NCBI RefSeq assembly: GCF_029223195.1
Contig: NZ_JARHUF010000005.1
Coordinates: 124,001 to 188,000, forward strand
Source: Vibrio sp. CAU 1672
GTDB lineage: Bacteria; Pseudomonadota; Gammaproteobacteria; Enterobacterales; Vibrionaceae
DNA length: 64,000 nt
Direction: 5' to 3'
The stretch's first letter is position 1, and each line of letters opens with the position of its first letter. Positions 55,700 through 64,000 of the stretch are shown here, piece after piece. The notes below the pieces were generated by a model. It was not told the DNA's origin. It saw only the letters and a list, made by a program, of their open reading frames with translations, and did no database searches. Made by a program: the position numbers and the translations under genes.

Positions 55700-55731
55700 A
55701 GCAATGAAATTAGTGGGCTTTATCTTTTTTT
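55684..55731 (+). terminator. Terminator overlapping the end of the DUF1289-CWC gene
   Basis: Stem AAAGCCCA (inside the last codons) pairs with TGGGCTTT across a 22-base loop, followed by ATC and a run of seven Ts. Confidence 0.6.
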
Positions 55732-55752
55732 AAGCGGGTACTTAAAATAGTA

Positions 55753-55778
55753 AAGCCCCTACTCGATGGCAGGGGCTT
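55753..55778 (-). terminator. Terminator for the amidohydrolase gene
   Basis: Stem AAGCCCCT/AGGGGCTT with a ten-base loop, followed on the minus strand by TTACTATTTT. It is 91 bases past the amidohydrolase stop. Confidence 0.65.
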
Positions 55779-55868
55779 ACCAATGCCGGCAACCTGTCGA
55801 ACACATTGCCTTAGCACTATGTTGTCATGAGGTACACTCCGTGTGTGCCCCACTCCATCCACAACGGT

Positions 55869-57548
55869 TTATTTTCTGAAAACGGTATTACCATCTTTGA
55901 TGGTTTCAAGCACAGGAATGTCTTTAATCGTCATCGGATCGACTTCGATTGGGTTCTGAGCCAAAACCACTAAGTCAGCGCGTTTGCCCACTTCGATAGT
56001 CCCCTTGCTCTCTTCTTCAAAGATTTGGTACGCCGCGTTGATCGTCAGCGCTTCCAGTGCCTGGTATGGGCTGATTTTGTGCGCCTCACCCAGAGTTTCA
56101 CCAGTACGTGTGGTGCGGTTTACTGCTGCCCACATGTTAGTCATCATATCCGGGAACAGAACCGGCGCGTCCATGTGGATGGTGAACGGCAGGTTGTACT
56201 CATTGGCCCAGCCTAACGGCGAGATGTTAGAAGCACGCCATGGTCCAAGCACAGACTTTTTATGGTAATCCCCCCAGAAGTAAGTATGTGCCGGGAAGAA
56301 GGAAGCCAGCATGTTGGCATCGACCATACGTTGCACCTGATCAAGACGTACTGTCTGACCATGAATGATCGTGGTACGGTGGTCACGCTCACCATATTTC
56401 TCGTTGGCTTTTTCTACCGCCTTGATCAGAAGATCGGCCGCAGCATCACCATTAGCATGGCTGATCAACGGCGCATTATGTTTGAAAGCAAGATCAACAT
56501 AATGGTTCATCTCATCTTGTTGTAGCGTTGGGTAACCGTGGTAATGATAGCTATGGCTGTGAGGCACTTCCCAGTATGGCGTTGACAGGTAAGCCGTTTT
56601 ACCCTGTGGCGAACCGTCACCGGTGATTTTCATCCCGGCAAACTTAAACCCATTGTAGTATTCACCGATTGGCGGCATTTCATCCAGAATATCTTCAAAA
56701 TCAAGCCATTTGGTGTAGGCGAGAACGTCGATGTCTAACATATTGTTGTCAGCCAGCACTTTCATCGCGCGTATAGTATGGCCCATCGCCAGGCCTTCTT
56801 GCGCGGTGGTCACACCATAGCCGGTAAACATATCCTGAACTTTTTTGTAGTTCACCGGCAGCTCTTCAGGCGAGACACTTAAATAAGGGAACATAGCGTA
56901 GGTTGCTGACTCTTCGAGTAAACCGGTTAGCTCCCCGTTTTCATCTTTGCGGATCACACCGCCTGGAGGATTTTCTGACGCTTTGGTATAACCGATTTTT
57001 TCCAACCCTTTCGAGTTACACACTGCTAAGTGACCGGAAATATGGGTCATACAGGCGCTAAAGTCTTTGGTGACTTCGTCCAGCTCCCAGCGGGTTGGAT
57101 GGCGTTTTTCCGCCAGTTCTGCATTATCGTAACCAAAAGAGAAATGCAATGTATCTTTATCCAAACCCGGCTGAGCAAAATAAGTACGTAACTCATTCTG
57201 CAAATCTGCAATTGAATCACCATTTCCCATCGGAGACGGGTACACAAAAGGAGAATTGATCACCGGCAAGTACTGAGAAAAGTGACCATGGCTGTCAATA
57301 AAGCCCGGCGTCATGGTTTTCCCAGCCAGATCGCGTACCTCTGTACGTCTGCCTTTCTCTTTCATCACCTCTTTGTTACTGCCCACGGCAATGATGTTGC
57401 CATCTTTGACCGCCACCGCCTGAACTCGGTGCTCCTCGCCGGTCATAGTGACAATGTCACCATTAATAAAAATTAAGTCGGCATTAGCCCAGGCAGCACC
57501 AGAGGCCATGGCTAAAGCGAGAGATAGGGCAGATTTACGTAATTTCAT
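55869..57548 (-). CDS. Exported YtcJ-type metal-dependent amidohydrolase
   Basis: A 559-residue precursor with a signal peptide (MKLRKSALSLALAMASGAAWANA), start at 57548 supported by GAGGATAAC. The enzyme domain has the metal motif PGFIDSHGHFSQ (HxH type), a conserved KITGDGSPQGKTAYL strand, HANGDAAADLLI and the C-terminal HMDAPVLFPDMM and KGTIEVGKRADLVVL. Members of this group hydrolyse amides or cyclic amides in the periplasm; the substrate is unknown. The gene is divergent from a LysR-type regulator that probably controls it. Confidence 0.87.
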   Translation of the reverse strand: MKLRKSALSLALAMASGAAWANADLIFINGDIVTMTGEEHRVQAVAVKDGNIIAVGSNKEVMKEKGRRTEVRDLAGKTMTPGFIDSHGHFSQYLPVINSPFVYPSPMGNGDSIADLQNELRTYFAQPGLDKDTLHFSFGYDNAELAEKRHPTRWELDEVTKDFSACMTHISGHLAVCNSKGLEKIGYTKASENPPGGVIRKDENGELTGLLEESATYAMFPYLSVSPEELPVNYKKVQDMFTGYGVTTAQEGLAMGHTIRAMKVLADNNMLDIDVLAYTKWLDFEDILDEMPPIGEYYNGFKFAGMKITGDGSPQGKTAYLSTPYWEVPHSHSYHYHGYPTLQQDEMNHYVDLAFKHNAPLISHANGDAAADLLIKAVEKANEKYGERDHRTTIIHGQTVRLDQVQRMVDANMLASFFPAHTYFWGDYHKKSVLGPWRASNISPLGWANEYNLPFTIHMDAPVLFPDMMTNMWAAVNRTTRTGETLGEAHKISPYQALEALTINAAYQIFEEESKGTIEVGKRADLVVLAQNPIEVDPMTIKDIPVLETIKDGNTVFRK

Positions 57549-57658
57549 GTTGTTATCCTCATGACCAAAAATCATTTTGCCGATATCATACGAGGAACAG
57601 ACCAAACAAAAAAAACACAAATGTATGGACATACCATTCATGCGTTAGAGGCACGATT

Positions 57659-58549
57659 ATGCACACCCTTGAACAGCTAAGCAGCTTTGTCGCGGTATAT
57701 GACACCGGTTCATACAGTAACGCGGCTAAAATGCTTGGAAAATCACGGGCCACGGTTCGCGAACAAGTCGTCAGCTATGAAGACAGTCTCGGCTTCGATC
57801 TTTTTGTCATAGAAGGCAAAAAACTGATTGCCACTGAAAAAGCCCAGGCGCTGTACCACCGGGCACGGCTACTGATTCGCCTGAATGATGAGTTGATCTC
57901 CTACAGCCATGCGTTTTTTGACCAGGACTTGATAAACTTAACTGTTTACCATGACACCTCTGTCCCGTCCGATATGCTGGTTTATCTGGAGGATTATCTG
58001 CGGCAACGTTTTGCGCACATATCGGTTAACTGGCTGCACCGCAACCGAGACGAAGCGCTGCAAGGCTTGATGGACAAAGAAGCTCAACTGGCATTGCTGC
58101 AAAACCGTTCGTCGATCTATCCGGAAAAAGAACTGGAGTTCATCACGCTCGGAAATTTACCAATATCCGTTTATGTGGGCGCTCATTCTCCGCTGTTGGC
58201 ACAACAACGTGTCCCCAGGCGAGAAATTCAATTACATACCCAATATGTGTTTGAAAACGAAGCCAGAGCCAATAGTTTCTTTGCTAAAGCTTCGCCAAAA
58301 ACCCATCACGTGAGCAATCCTGACATGCTGTGTAACCTGATTGCCCGGGACGGATGGGGGCTGATACCGGATGCGATTGCTGCCCCCTTTGTAAAACTGG
58401 GTCTGCTTAAAAAATTAGAAGTGGATACATTGACCAACTCGCCTCACATCGGCTTGTCGCTTTTCTATCGGCATGGTAATGAAGAGCAGCCCGCTGTCAG
58501 TTACCTAATCGACTGTTGTCGGACGTTTGCGAAGACATACTTAAGTTGA
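57659..58549 (+). CDS. LysR-family transcriptional regulator
   Basis: A 296-residue protein with winged helix at residues 3-62 (FVAVYDTGSYSNAAKMLGKSRATVREQVVSYE) and a ligand-binding domain (about 90-290). The overall layout and several residues (SNAAKMLGKSR versus SAAAKQLGKHR) resemble the LysR gene at 32577, so the two are probably paralogs, each beside an exported hydrolase. It is divergent from the amidohydrolase gene with 110 bases between. Confidence 0.9.
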   Translation: MHTLEQLSSFVAVYDTGSYSNAAKMLGKSRATVREQVVSYEDSLGFDLFVIEGKKLIATEKAQALYHRARLLIRLNDELISYSHAFFDQDLINLTVYHDTSVPSDMLVYLEDYLRQRFAHISVNWLHRNRDEALQGLMDKEAQLALLQNRSSIYPEKELEFITLGNLPISVYVGAHSPLLAQQRVPRREIQLHTQYVFENEARANSFFAKASPKTHHVSNPDMLCNLIARDGWGLIPDAIAAPFVKLGLLKKLEVDTLTNSPHIGLSLFYRHGNEEQPAVSYLIDCCRTFAKTYLS

Positions 58550-58670
58550 TGGTTGACTCGGATCCATGCAACCTTAACAAATGCAGCAATGTAAGCCGTA
58601 AGCGTTGTCCGGTAGTGAGCCAATAGCCCAGGCGCTGCACTACCGGAATAACGGCCGGACTATCTGGGCC

Positions 58671-59018
58671 TCATTGTTTTTTCATCAATGCTGGCGTATC
58701 AAAGTCAATACCCTGCCAGCCGGTCAGGATAAAATTGCGAATGTTCTGGTGATCGGTGTTGTCTGGGTGTTGCAATACATCTTCCCGGTAAAAGCGGCCA
58801 AAGCAGGCCAGCGTCGCTTCCTGGCTGAGTTGATTTAGCTGTCCAAACGCAAATATCTTGCATGAACCGTTGTTTTCTCCCGCTTTGTTTTCAACTTTAC
58901 CATTGGTAAACGCGCTGGGCGTAAACTCATAATTCTCATCAATCACCGCCATCACCGTTTCAAACTCGATATCCATAGGATTGGTGTTGAGTGCACTGAG
59001 TAGTTGTTGCAGTTCCAT
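58671..59018 (-). CDS. HopJ-type family protein
   Basis: A 115-residue protein with the family segments FETVMAVIDENYEFTPSAFTNG, SCKIFAFGQLNQLS and CFGRFYREDVLQHP. HopJ was named as a type III effector in Pseudomonas, but homologs are common in marine gammaproteobacteria without such a role, so the name should not be taken as virulence evidence. No secretion genes are nearby. Its place next to phhB/phhA is, as I recall, conserved in vibrios. Confidence 0.85.
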   Translation of the reverse strand: MELQQLLSALNTNPMDIEFETVMAVIDENYEFTPSAFTNGKVENKAGENNGSCKIFAFGQLNQLSQEATLACFGRFYREDVLQHPDNTDHQNIRNFILTGWQGIDFDTPALMKKQ

Positions 59019-59372
59019 TTGGTTTTCTCTCCTTTAGTATTAGTGGCCACACGCTGAATGGCGAATCAGTATTATATCAAGCCTGTCTTTAAATCTTGAG
59101 CATTCGTATACTCAGACCTACAAGCATGCATAAAAACGCAGTTAGTCCGCATACCAGACATTGTTATTAACAAATAAGGGAATATCATGAACTGCCTACT
59201 GCAAGCAATAGATACGTCGATTTTAGCCTGTCGCCTCAAGCAGAAAATACTTTATCACCGTGAGTCATGAAGTCTCCGGTACCGCTTTAGTATTTCGCAT
59301 CAGACTTTCAGCACTTGCGGCTACAACAAAAATGCCCAAACAGAAATTTGGGCATTTTTCGATCAAGTCATG
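59019..59372. other. Intergenic region between hopJ and phhB
   Basis: Upstream region of hopJ and terminator of phhAB. A 27-codon frame at 59187-59270 (MNCLLQAIDTSILAC near its start) has AAGGGA before its ATG but no other support. Nothing else seen. Confidence 0.5.
59328..59359. terminator. Bidirectional terminator after phhAB
   Basis: Stem AAAAATGCCCAAA/TTTGGGCATTTTT with a six-base loop, 14 bases past the phhB stop. Confidence 0.9.
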
Positions 59373-59711
59373 TTATGCATTATTTGCCAACGCATCACAT
59401 TTCGCTGCACAGATAAAATCATTGTGGTGTAAACCTTTGATGGAATGGCTCCACCAGGTTACAGTGACGCTGCCCCACTCCAACAAAATGGAAGGGTGGT
59501 GGAACTCTTCTTCCGCCAACTCTGCAATCTGATTACTGAATGCCCAAGCCAACTTGAAATTTTTAAACTTGTACACTTTTTCTAGCTGCGGAATACCTTC
59601 TCGCTCAATAATTTGCCAGTCAGACAATTGTAACAACAGGGCTTGCTGCTCTTCTTTCGACAGAGCGACAGCATCTAAACTACAGGCTTGGCATTTTTGT
59701 TCATTCAACAT
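59373..59711 (-). CDS. phhB: Pterin-4a-carbinolamine dehydratase
   Basis: A 112-residue protein; family core [21 protein letters not shown], then [35 protein letters not shown] with the active-site His-His-Pro and later His. It recycles the hydroxylated pterin cofactor made by phenylalanine hydroxylase. The ATG at 59711 overlaps the phhA stop by 11 bases, giving tight translational coupling; the longer ORF upstream is in another gene and is not used. A small N-terminal CQAC pair is typical of bacterial members. Confidence 0.94.
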   Translation of the reverse strand: MLNEQKCQACSLDAVALSKEEQQALLLQLSDWQIIEREGIPQLEKVYKFKNFKLAWAFSNQIAELAEEEFHHPSILLEWGSVTVTWWSHSIKGLHHNDFICAAKCDALANNA

Positions 59712-60495
59712 GAGCAGGTTCCTTAGGTTCAAAAAGTGGGGGTAATAATCCGGCCGCAATGGCTTGGTTAGCCTGTCCGATCAGGTTCATCTGGCTGATT
59801 TGAAATAGCTGTGACAGATCTTCTATCACATAGTATTTGGGTTGCATGATATCTATCCGATACGGCGTTCTGAGAACGGTTTGCAAGTCAAACTCGTCCC
59901 GGATCGGGCTATCACTCTCTAATGCATAAATGGTTTCACCCGGTGAAGAAAGGATCCCACCACCATAAATTTTGGTTGTGTCCCCCTCTTTGACCAACCC
60001 GAACTCAACCGTAAACCAATACAGCCGAGCCAAAAACGCACGTTGCTTCGGGGTTGCAGCTTGCCCCAACTGACCATAGTGTTCAGTGAAGGCGGCAAAA
60101 TCAGGATTCGTGAGCATCGCACAGTGACCAAAAATTTCATGGAAAAAGTCCGGCTCCTGCAGGTAATCAAACTCCTCACGTGAGCGCAGAAATGTCGCCA
60201 CCGGAAAGCACTTGCTGCCAAGCAGATTGAAAAACCGATCAAAATCAATCAGGGCCGGGACCGGTTCTACCTGCCAACCCGTTGTTTCTAACAGAACACG
60301 ATTAATCTCTGGCAGCTGTGGCACACGATCCTGCGGTAAATTGAGCAGCTTCAATCCGTGTAAATACGCCTCGCAAGCACGATCCTGAATCACGCTCATT
60401 TGCCTGGTGATCAAGTCATGCCAAATCGCGTCCTCTTCCTGGCTCCATTCCACCAAGCCATCCTGACTAACAGGCTTTGAACGATACTGAGTCAT
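59701..60495 (-). CDS. phhA: Phenylalanine-4-hydroxylase
   Basis: A 264-residue aromatic amino acid hydroxylase of bacterial size. The iron ligands lie in [18 protein letters not shown] (two histidines) and the glutamate in [25 protein letters not shown] supplies the pterin-binding loop. It converts phenylalanine to tyrosine using tetrahydropterin and O2. First gene of the phhAB operon, divergent from acetoacetyl-CoA synthetase. A TyrR-type box centred about 100 bases upstream suggests induction by aromatic amino acids. Confidence 0.95.
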   Translation of the reverse strand: MTQYRSKPVSQDGLVEWSQEEDAIWHDLITRQMSVIQDRACEAYLHGLKLLNLPQDRVPQLPEINRVLLETTGWQVEPVPALIDFDRFFNLLGSKCFPVATFLRSREEFDYLQEPDFFHEIFGHCAMLTNPDFAAFTEHYGQLGQAATPKQRAFLARLYWFTVEFGLVKEGDTTKIYGGGILSSPGETIYALESDSPIRDEFDLQTVLRTPYRIDIMQPKYYVIEDLSQLFQISQMNLIGQANQAIAAGLLPPLFEPKEPAHVE

Positions 60496-60587
60496 GCGGC
60501 CTCTCCGTTAACATTTCCTTTACATCAAGCCTATCGACACTCGTTTGACCTTCCAATCCTTAAGCAAATTTTAGCCCCACCCCAAGA

Positions 60588-60605
60588 TGTAACATTATAT
60601 TTACA
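60588..60605. promoter_or_regulatory. TyrR-like box upstream of phhA
   Basis: TGTAAC-N6-TTTACA matches the TyrR strong-box consensus TGTAAA-N6-TTTACA with one mismatch. It lies 93 bases from the phhA start and 112 from the acetoacetyl-CoA synthetase start, so it could serve either. Confidence 0.6.
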
Positions 60606-60716
60606 CTTAAAGATAAGGTGCTGATTTATTGGCCTGGCTTAGCTTAAACAGTGGTTTGACTTTCTGTACATCACCACCCAGACTAGATTTGTAACTTAAT
60701 TGTTAACGAGGGAGTT

Positions 60717-62705
60717 ATGTCAAACGCAAAACAAATACTTAAAGCAGATAGACCAGTATGGCTACCCAGTCAGGAGCGAATAGAAAAAGCAAACCTGACG
60801 CAGTTTATCGAACACATCAATCATCAGGGATTTGATATCAGCGATTATCCATCCTTACATCAATGGTCTGTCACAGATGAAGAGTTATTTTGGCGAGAAG
60901 TGTGGCTGTTTTGCGATCTTATTGGCACTCAGGGTGAGCGGGTTCGCTGTTTGGGAGACAGCAAATGGCAACAATCAATGCCTAATCGTGACACCATCTG
61001 GTTTCCTGACGCGCAAATCAATTATGCCGAAAACCTGCTTAGTTTTGACTACCAGCTGGCAGAGCATCCCGCCATCAAGTTTGCTAATGAACGCGGAGAG
61101 AAAGCAACCTACACCTGGCAACAGCTGTGTGACCAGGTTTCCAGCGTGCAGCAATGGCTGATTGAGTGTGACGTCCGCCACGGTGACGTGGTTGCAGGCT
61201 ATTTACCCTACCTGCCACAAACCGTCATCGCCATGCTTGCCACCACCAGCCTGGGTGCGATCTGGACATCCACCTCACCAGATTTTGGCGTCGACAGCGT
61301 AATTGAACGTTTTGGTCAGGTAAAACCCAAAGTACTGTTTACCTGTGATGGGTATACCTTTAACGGTAAGACCTTTGATATGTCAGATAAAAACCACCTG
61401 TTGTCTGATCAATTAGACGGACTCAAACATGTCTGCCAGATCAACTACCTGAAACCACAGAGCACTGGATGTGATGTCTGTACCCAGGATTGGCAAAGCT
61501 TACTCAATCAATATGAACCGCGTCCGCTGAAATTTACCCGGGTCAGTTTCAATGCCCCTCTGTTTGTGCTGTACTCATCAGGAACAACCGGCAAACCCAA
61601 ATGCATCATTCATTCGGTCGGAGGAACCACGTTAAATCACTTAAAAGAACATCAACTTCACTGCAATGTGCAGCCACAGGATAATGTGTTCTATTACACG
61701 ACTTGCGGCTGGATGATGTGGAACTGGCATGTTTCAGCTCTGGCTAGCGGTGCGACACTGGTGATTTACGACGGCAGTCCAGTGTACCCAAGTTACGATG
61801 TGCTGTGGCAATTGGCTAACGATAGCGATGTCAGTTTGTTCGGCACCTCAGCCAAGTACCTGGAAGCGCTCGAGCGCACAGAGTACTCACCGAAGGACCA
61901 TTATCCGCTAACCAGCCTGAAGACCCTGTGTTCAACCGGGTCAGTGCTCTACCCTGAGCAGTTCGATTATGTTTATCAACACGTGAAAGACGACCTTCAT
62001 CTGGCTTCAATCGCCGGTGGCACCGATATCTGTGGCTGTTTTGTCCTTGGCAACCCTATTTCTCCGGTCTATCGCGGTGAATGCCAGTACGCTGGCTTAG
62101 GGGTCAATGTCCAGGTTTACAACCCACAAGGTGAGGCGGTGATCGGTGAACGCGGTGAGTTAGTCTGTACCAACGCCCTGCCCAATTTTCCGCTCGGATT
62201 TTGGCACGATACAGGAGAGCGCTATCACCACGCTTACTGGGATAAGTTTTATAATGTGTGGCATCACGGAGACGACGTGAAGCAAAGCCCACAAGGCGGT
62301 TATACCTTTTTCGGCCGCAGCGACACCACACTTAACCCAGGCGGGGTGCGGATCGGCACGGCAGAAATTTACCAGCAAGTGAACGCGATTGACGGCATCA
62401 TTGACTCGATCGCCGTCGGCAAAGCGCAGGAACGTAATGAAGTGATTTGGTTGTTTGTCCAGCTCAGCGAAGGGCAGACTCTGGATCAGGAGCTGGTAAC
62501 GACAATCAAACACACCCTCAAATCATCATGCTCGCCGCGGCATGTGCCCAGTCAGATTTTTGCTATCAGTGATATTCCTAAAACTCGCTCCGGCAAGTTA
62601 GTGGAGCTGGCCGTGAAACAAGTGGTCAACGGGAAAGCAGTTGAAAACCAGAGCGCAATTGCCAATCCGGAAGTGCTACAAGAGATTAAGAACATAACCA
62701 CTTAA
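60717..62705 (+). CDS. Acetoacetyl-CoA synthetase (acetoacetate-CoA ligase)
   Basis: A 662-residue ANL-family ligase. The AMP-binding motif YSSGTTGKPKCI is near residues 287-298; the N-terminal WSVTDEELFWREVWLFCDL and ISPVYRGECQYAGLGVNV and SDTTLNPGGVRIGTAEIY segments are those of acetoacetate-CoA ligases rather than acetyl-CoA synthetases, and the C-terminal KTRSGK holds the catalytic lysine. It activates acetoacetate to acetoacetyl-CoA, the step that recovers the acetoacetate released by tyrosine breakdown. GAGGGAG precedes the ATG. Divergent from phhAB. Confidence 0.92.
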   Translation: MSNAKQILKADRPVWLPSQERIEKANLTQFIEHINHQGFDISDYPSLHQWSVTDEELFWREVWLFCDLIGTQGERVRCLGDSKWQQSMPNRDTIWFPDAQINYAENLLSFDYQLAEHPAIKFANERGEKATYTWQQLCDQVSSVQQWLIECDVRHGDVVAGYLPYLPQTVIAMLATTSLGAIWTSTSPDFGVDSVIERFGQVKPKVLFTCDGYTFNGKTFDMSDKNHLLSDQLDGLKHVCQINYLKPQSTGCDVCTQDWQSLLNQYEPRPLKFTRVSFNAPLFVLYSSGTTGKPKCIIHSVGGTTLNHLKEHQLHCNVQPQDNVFYYTTCGWMMWNWHVSALASGATLVIYDGSPVYPSYDVLWQLANDSDVSLFGTSAKYLEALERTEYSPKDHYPLTSLKTLCSTGSVLYPEQFDYVYQHVKDDLHLASIAGGTDICGCFVLGNPISPVYRGECQYAGLGVNVQVYNPQGEAVIGERGELVCTNALPNFPLGFWHDTGERYHHAYWDKFYNVWHHGDDVKQSPQGGYTFFGRSDTTLNPGGVRIGTAEIYQQVNAIDGIIDSIAVGKAQERNEVIWLFVQLSEGQTLDQELVTTIKHTLKSSCSPRHVPSQIFAISDIPKTRSGKLVELAVKQVVNGKAVENQSAIANPEVLQEIKNITT

Positions 62706-62716
62706 TTACTAAAAAC

Positions 62717-62744
62717 AAAAAGCGAGCCACTGGCTCGCTTTTTT
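62717..62744. terminator. Bidirectional terminator between acetoacetyl-CoA synthetase and methyltransferase genes
   Basis: Stem AAAAAGCGAGCCA/TGGCTCGCTTTTT with minimal loop, twelve bases past the synthetase stop and twenty from the convergent gene. Confidence 0.9.
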
Positions 62745-62763
62745 AATGAAACGTATAGAGAAA

Positions 62764-63339
62764 TTAACGTCGACCGACACCCATAATCACCGGCATGGTC
62801 TGCCCGTCAGAGGTGACTTCAAACGCCACACTGACCTGCACGTCATTAAAGCCGGCATTCTCTAATAGCTGTGTTGACCGGGCCTCAGTAAGACCTTGCT
62901 GATCGCTATCAGCCAGCCAGTCAAAATGGACAAAGTAACCACCTTGATTCAGTAGGGAATGGGATATTTCCAGTGAGGTTTCAATGTCATTGACAAAGCC
63001 CAGCACCGAAGAGGCAACCACAAGATCAAACTGACCACGAAAAGCAGGATGCTGTGCCACCAATCCACGGGTCAATGAATCGACCACCGGTTCTACATTG
63101 ACAAGTTCTTTTTTATCCAGCTCTTCAATCATGGCTTCAGACGCATCGAGTGCCACTATCTCTTTTGCCAATGGTGACAACAGCTGACTCAATAGCCCCG
63201 TTCCACATCCAAAATCCAACACTTTAATGCCATCAAGCTGAGTAAGCGGTTGTAACTGTGCAAATACCGACTGCGCAAATTGTCCTGTTGCTGGATTTGA
63301 TTCCCAGTCTTTTGCTAAGCCGTCCCAATCTTGTGCCAT
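62764..63339 (-). CDS. Class I SAM-dependent methyltransferase
   Basis: A 191-residue protein with SAM motif I VLDFGCGTGLLSQLL, the acidic end of strand 2 (IVALDAS) and motif around DLVVASSVLGFVND. The start at 63339 was chosen since GGAGG lies six bases before it; two ATGs further upstream lack such a site. The substrate, small molecule or macromolecule, cannot be told. It stands alone, convergent with acetoacetyl-CoA synthetase. Confidence 0.85.
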   Translation of the reverse strand: MAQDWDGLAKDWESNPATGQFAQSVFAQLQPLTQLDGIKVLDFGCGTGLLSQLLSPLAKEIVALDASEAMIEELDKKELVNVEPVVDSLTRGLVAQHPAFRGQFDLVVASSVLGFVNDIETSLEISHSLLNQGGYFVHFDWLADSDQQGLTEARSTQLLENAGFNDVQVSVAFEVTSDGQTMPVIMGVGRR

Positions 63340-63511
63340 TGTGGCCTCCATGTTCACTTCTTGTAACCCCCATAGATTACCGCAAAAACTTTAAAAGACC
63401 ATAGACTTATCTGGCGATTCACGTATTTTTCCGATAATCTTTCTTCACTATGAGATCCTCTGTGCAGGTTTTCGAACATCTCGGTTTTTACAACGCAGGT
63501 TATTGCCAATC

Positions 63512-64000
63512 ATGAACTTAGCTCAAGTAGAAGCATTTTGTACCATTGCAGAGTATGGTTCAGTATCTGAAGCGGCCCGGCAGCTTAATTGCAACCGCAC
63601 CAAACTCAGTATGTCTATCAAAGCATTGGAAAAAGACCTCAATGTTGAGTTGTTTTTCAGAACCGGTAATCAGCTCAGCCTCTCTGAAGCAGGTAAAGCC
63701 ATCTTTAAAGATTGTCAAAGCCTGCTGGTTACCACGAAGAGGATCAAAAAGACCTGTGCTCAGGTATCAGAAGGATTTAACGCCGAAGTCTGGATCGCAC
63801 GGGATGACTCCCTGCCAGATGAGCTATGGCAAGATTTATCTCACAAGCTCAATAACCGCTACCCTTCGACTACTTTTAATATCATTCTCGCCTCCAGTGG
63901 GGACTTAGCTAACCTCGTCACCACCCAGCAAGTCGATTTTGCCTTTGGCGTAGACTATGAGCGGCGCGGTAACCCACACATCACCTACAATCCTCTCGGC
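63512..64000 (+). CDS. LysR-family transcriptional regulator (3' end outside window)
   Basis: The first 163 codons of a LysR protein: winged helix at residues 3-62 (FCTIAEYGSVSEAARQLNCNRTKLSMSIKALEKDL) and the start of the effector domain (AEVWIARDDSLPDELW). The frame is open to the window end. It is divergent from the methyltransferase gene, with 172 bases between. Target unknown. Confidence 0.88.
   Translation, partial: MNLAQVEAFCTIAEYGSVSEAARQLNCNRTKLSMSIKALEKDLNVELFFRTGNQLSLSEAGKAIFKDCQSLLVTTKRIKKTCAQVSEGFNAEVWIARDDSLPDELWQDLSHKLNNRYPSTTFNIILASSGDLANLVTTQQVDFAFGVDYERRGNPHITYNPLG

Noticed and set aside
58671..59018. HopJ protein as evidence for a type III secretion system
   Set aside because: No secretion or chaperone genes are nearby and the family is widespread in bacteria without that role.
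59187..59270. 27-codon ORF with AAGGGA before its ATG on the plus strand
   Set aside because: Too short, no resemblance to any known peptide, no gene downstream in the same direction, and it lies in an intergenic region with terminators; ribosome-site-like sequences arise by chance.

Overview
The window reads as chromosomal DNA of a Vibrio-like gammaproteobacterium (Vibrionaceae). This is inferred from gene content (ravA, CheV, HopJ-family protein, phhAB beside acetoacetyl-CoA synthetase, DUF1289-CWC protein, an MshQ-like protein, several LysR regulators), dense coding, and compact hairpin terminators. From memory only, the phhA/phhB/acetoacetyl-CoA synthetase neighbourhood resembles chromosome II of Vibrio cholerae. 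No rRNA, tRNA, CRISPR array or intact insertion sequence was seen.

Layout. 0-10.5 kb: partial ravA; NUDIX hydrolase plus threonine aldolase; a cytochrome c; a YfcC-type carrier with an aspartoacylase-family enzyme; a lipocalin; a small membrane protein; a DAACS carrier; an old-yellow-enzyme flavoprotein. 10.5-20.5 kb: sbcDC, cheV, a sugar-type MFS carrier divergent from an M42-like peptidase around a perfect CRP-type site, and a DMT exporter. 20.6-31.3 kb: a ModF-like double ABC ATPase, an IclR regulator with an arginase-fold protein that has lost metal ligands, a 999-residue MshQ-like surface protein, an RhlE-like helicase, a CobW-family GTPase and pyrrolidone-carboxylate peptidase. 31.4-40.4 kb: a secreted Ntn (penicillin V acylase/bile salt hydrolase) enzyme with a LysR regulator, guanine deaminase, a diguanylate cyclase broken by an in-frame stop, an orphan trpB preceded by two TrpR-like operators, and a RimK-type ligase carrying an extra TrkA-C-like domain next to its RimB-like protease.

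40.5-55 kb is the accessory part: a LysR/flavoprotein pair, a decayed serine-recombinase relic, and then an ABC transporter divergent from a complete three-gene [FeFe]-hydrogenase operon (NuoE-like; NuoF fused to a GltD-like NADPH/FAD domain; H-cluster catalytic subunit). The HydE/F/G maturases are not in the window. A DnaQ-like exonuclease follows, then a translationally coupled pair of a YaaW/DUF3944 protein and an unrecognised membrane-anchored protein in AT-rich surroundings.

55-64 kb returns to ordinary chromosome: DUF3820, DUF1289-CWC, a periplasmic amidohydrolase divergent from a LysR gene, hopJ, phhB, phhA with a TyrR-like box, acetoacetyl-CoA synthetase, a methyltransferase and a partial LysR gene. 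PhhA turns Phe into Tyr, whose breakdown ends in fumarate and acetoacetate, and the ligase would activate the acetoacetate, so these divergent genes probably serve one catabolic route.

The best candidates for a second look are the hydrogenase island with its NuoF-GltD fusion, the TrpR-type control of an orphan trpB, and the YaaW two-gene unit. All functional calls come from motifs read by eye; no database search was run.
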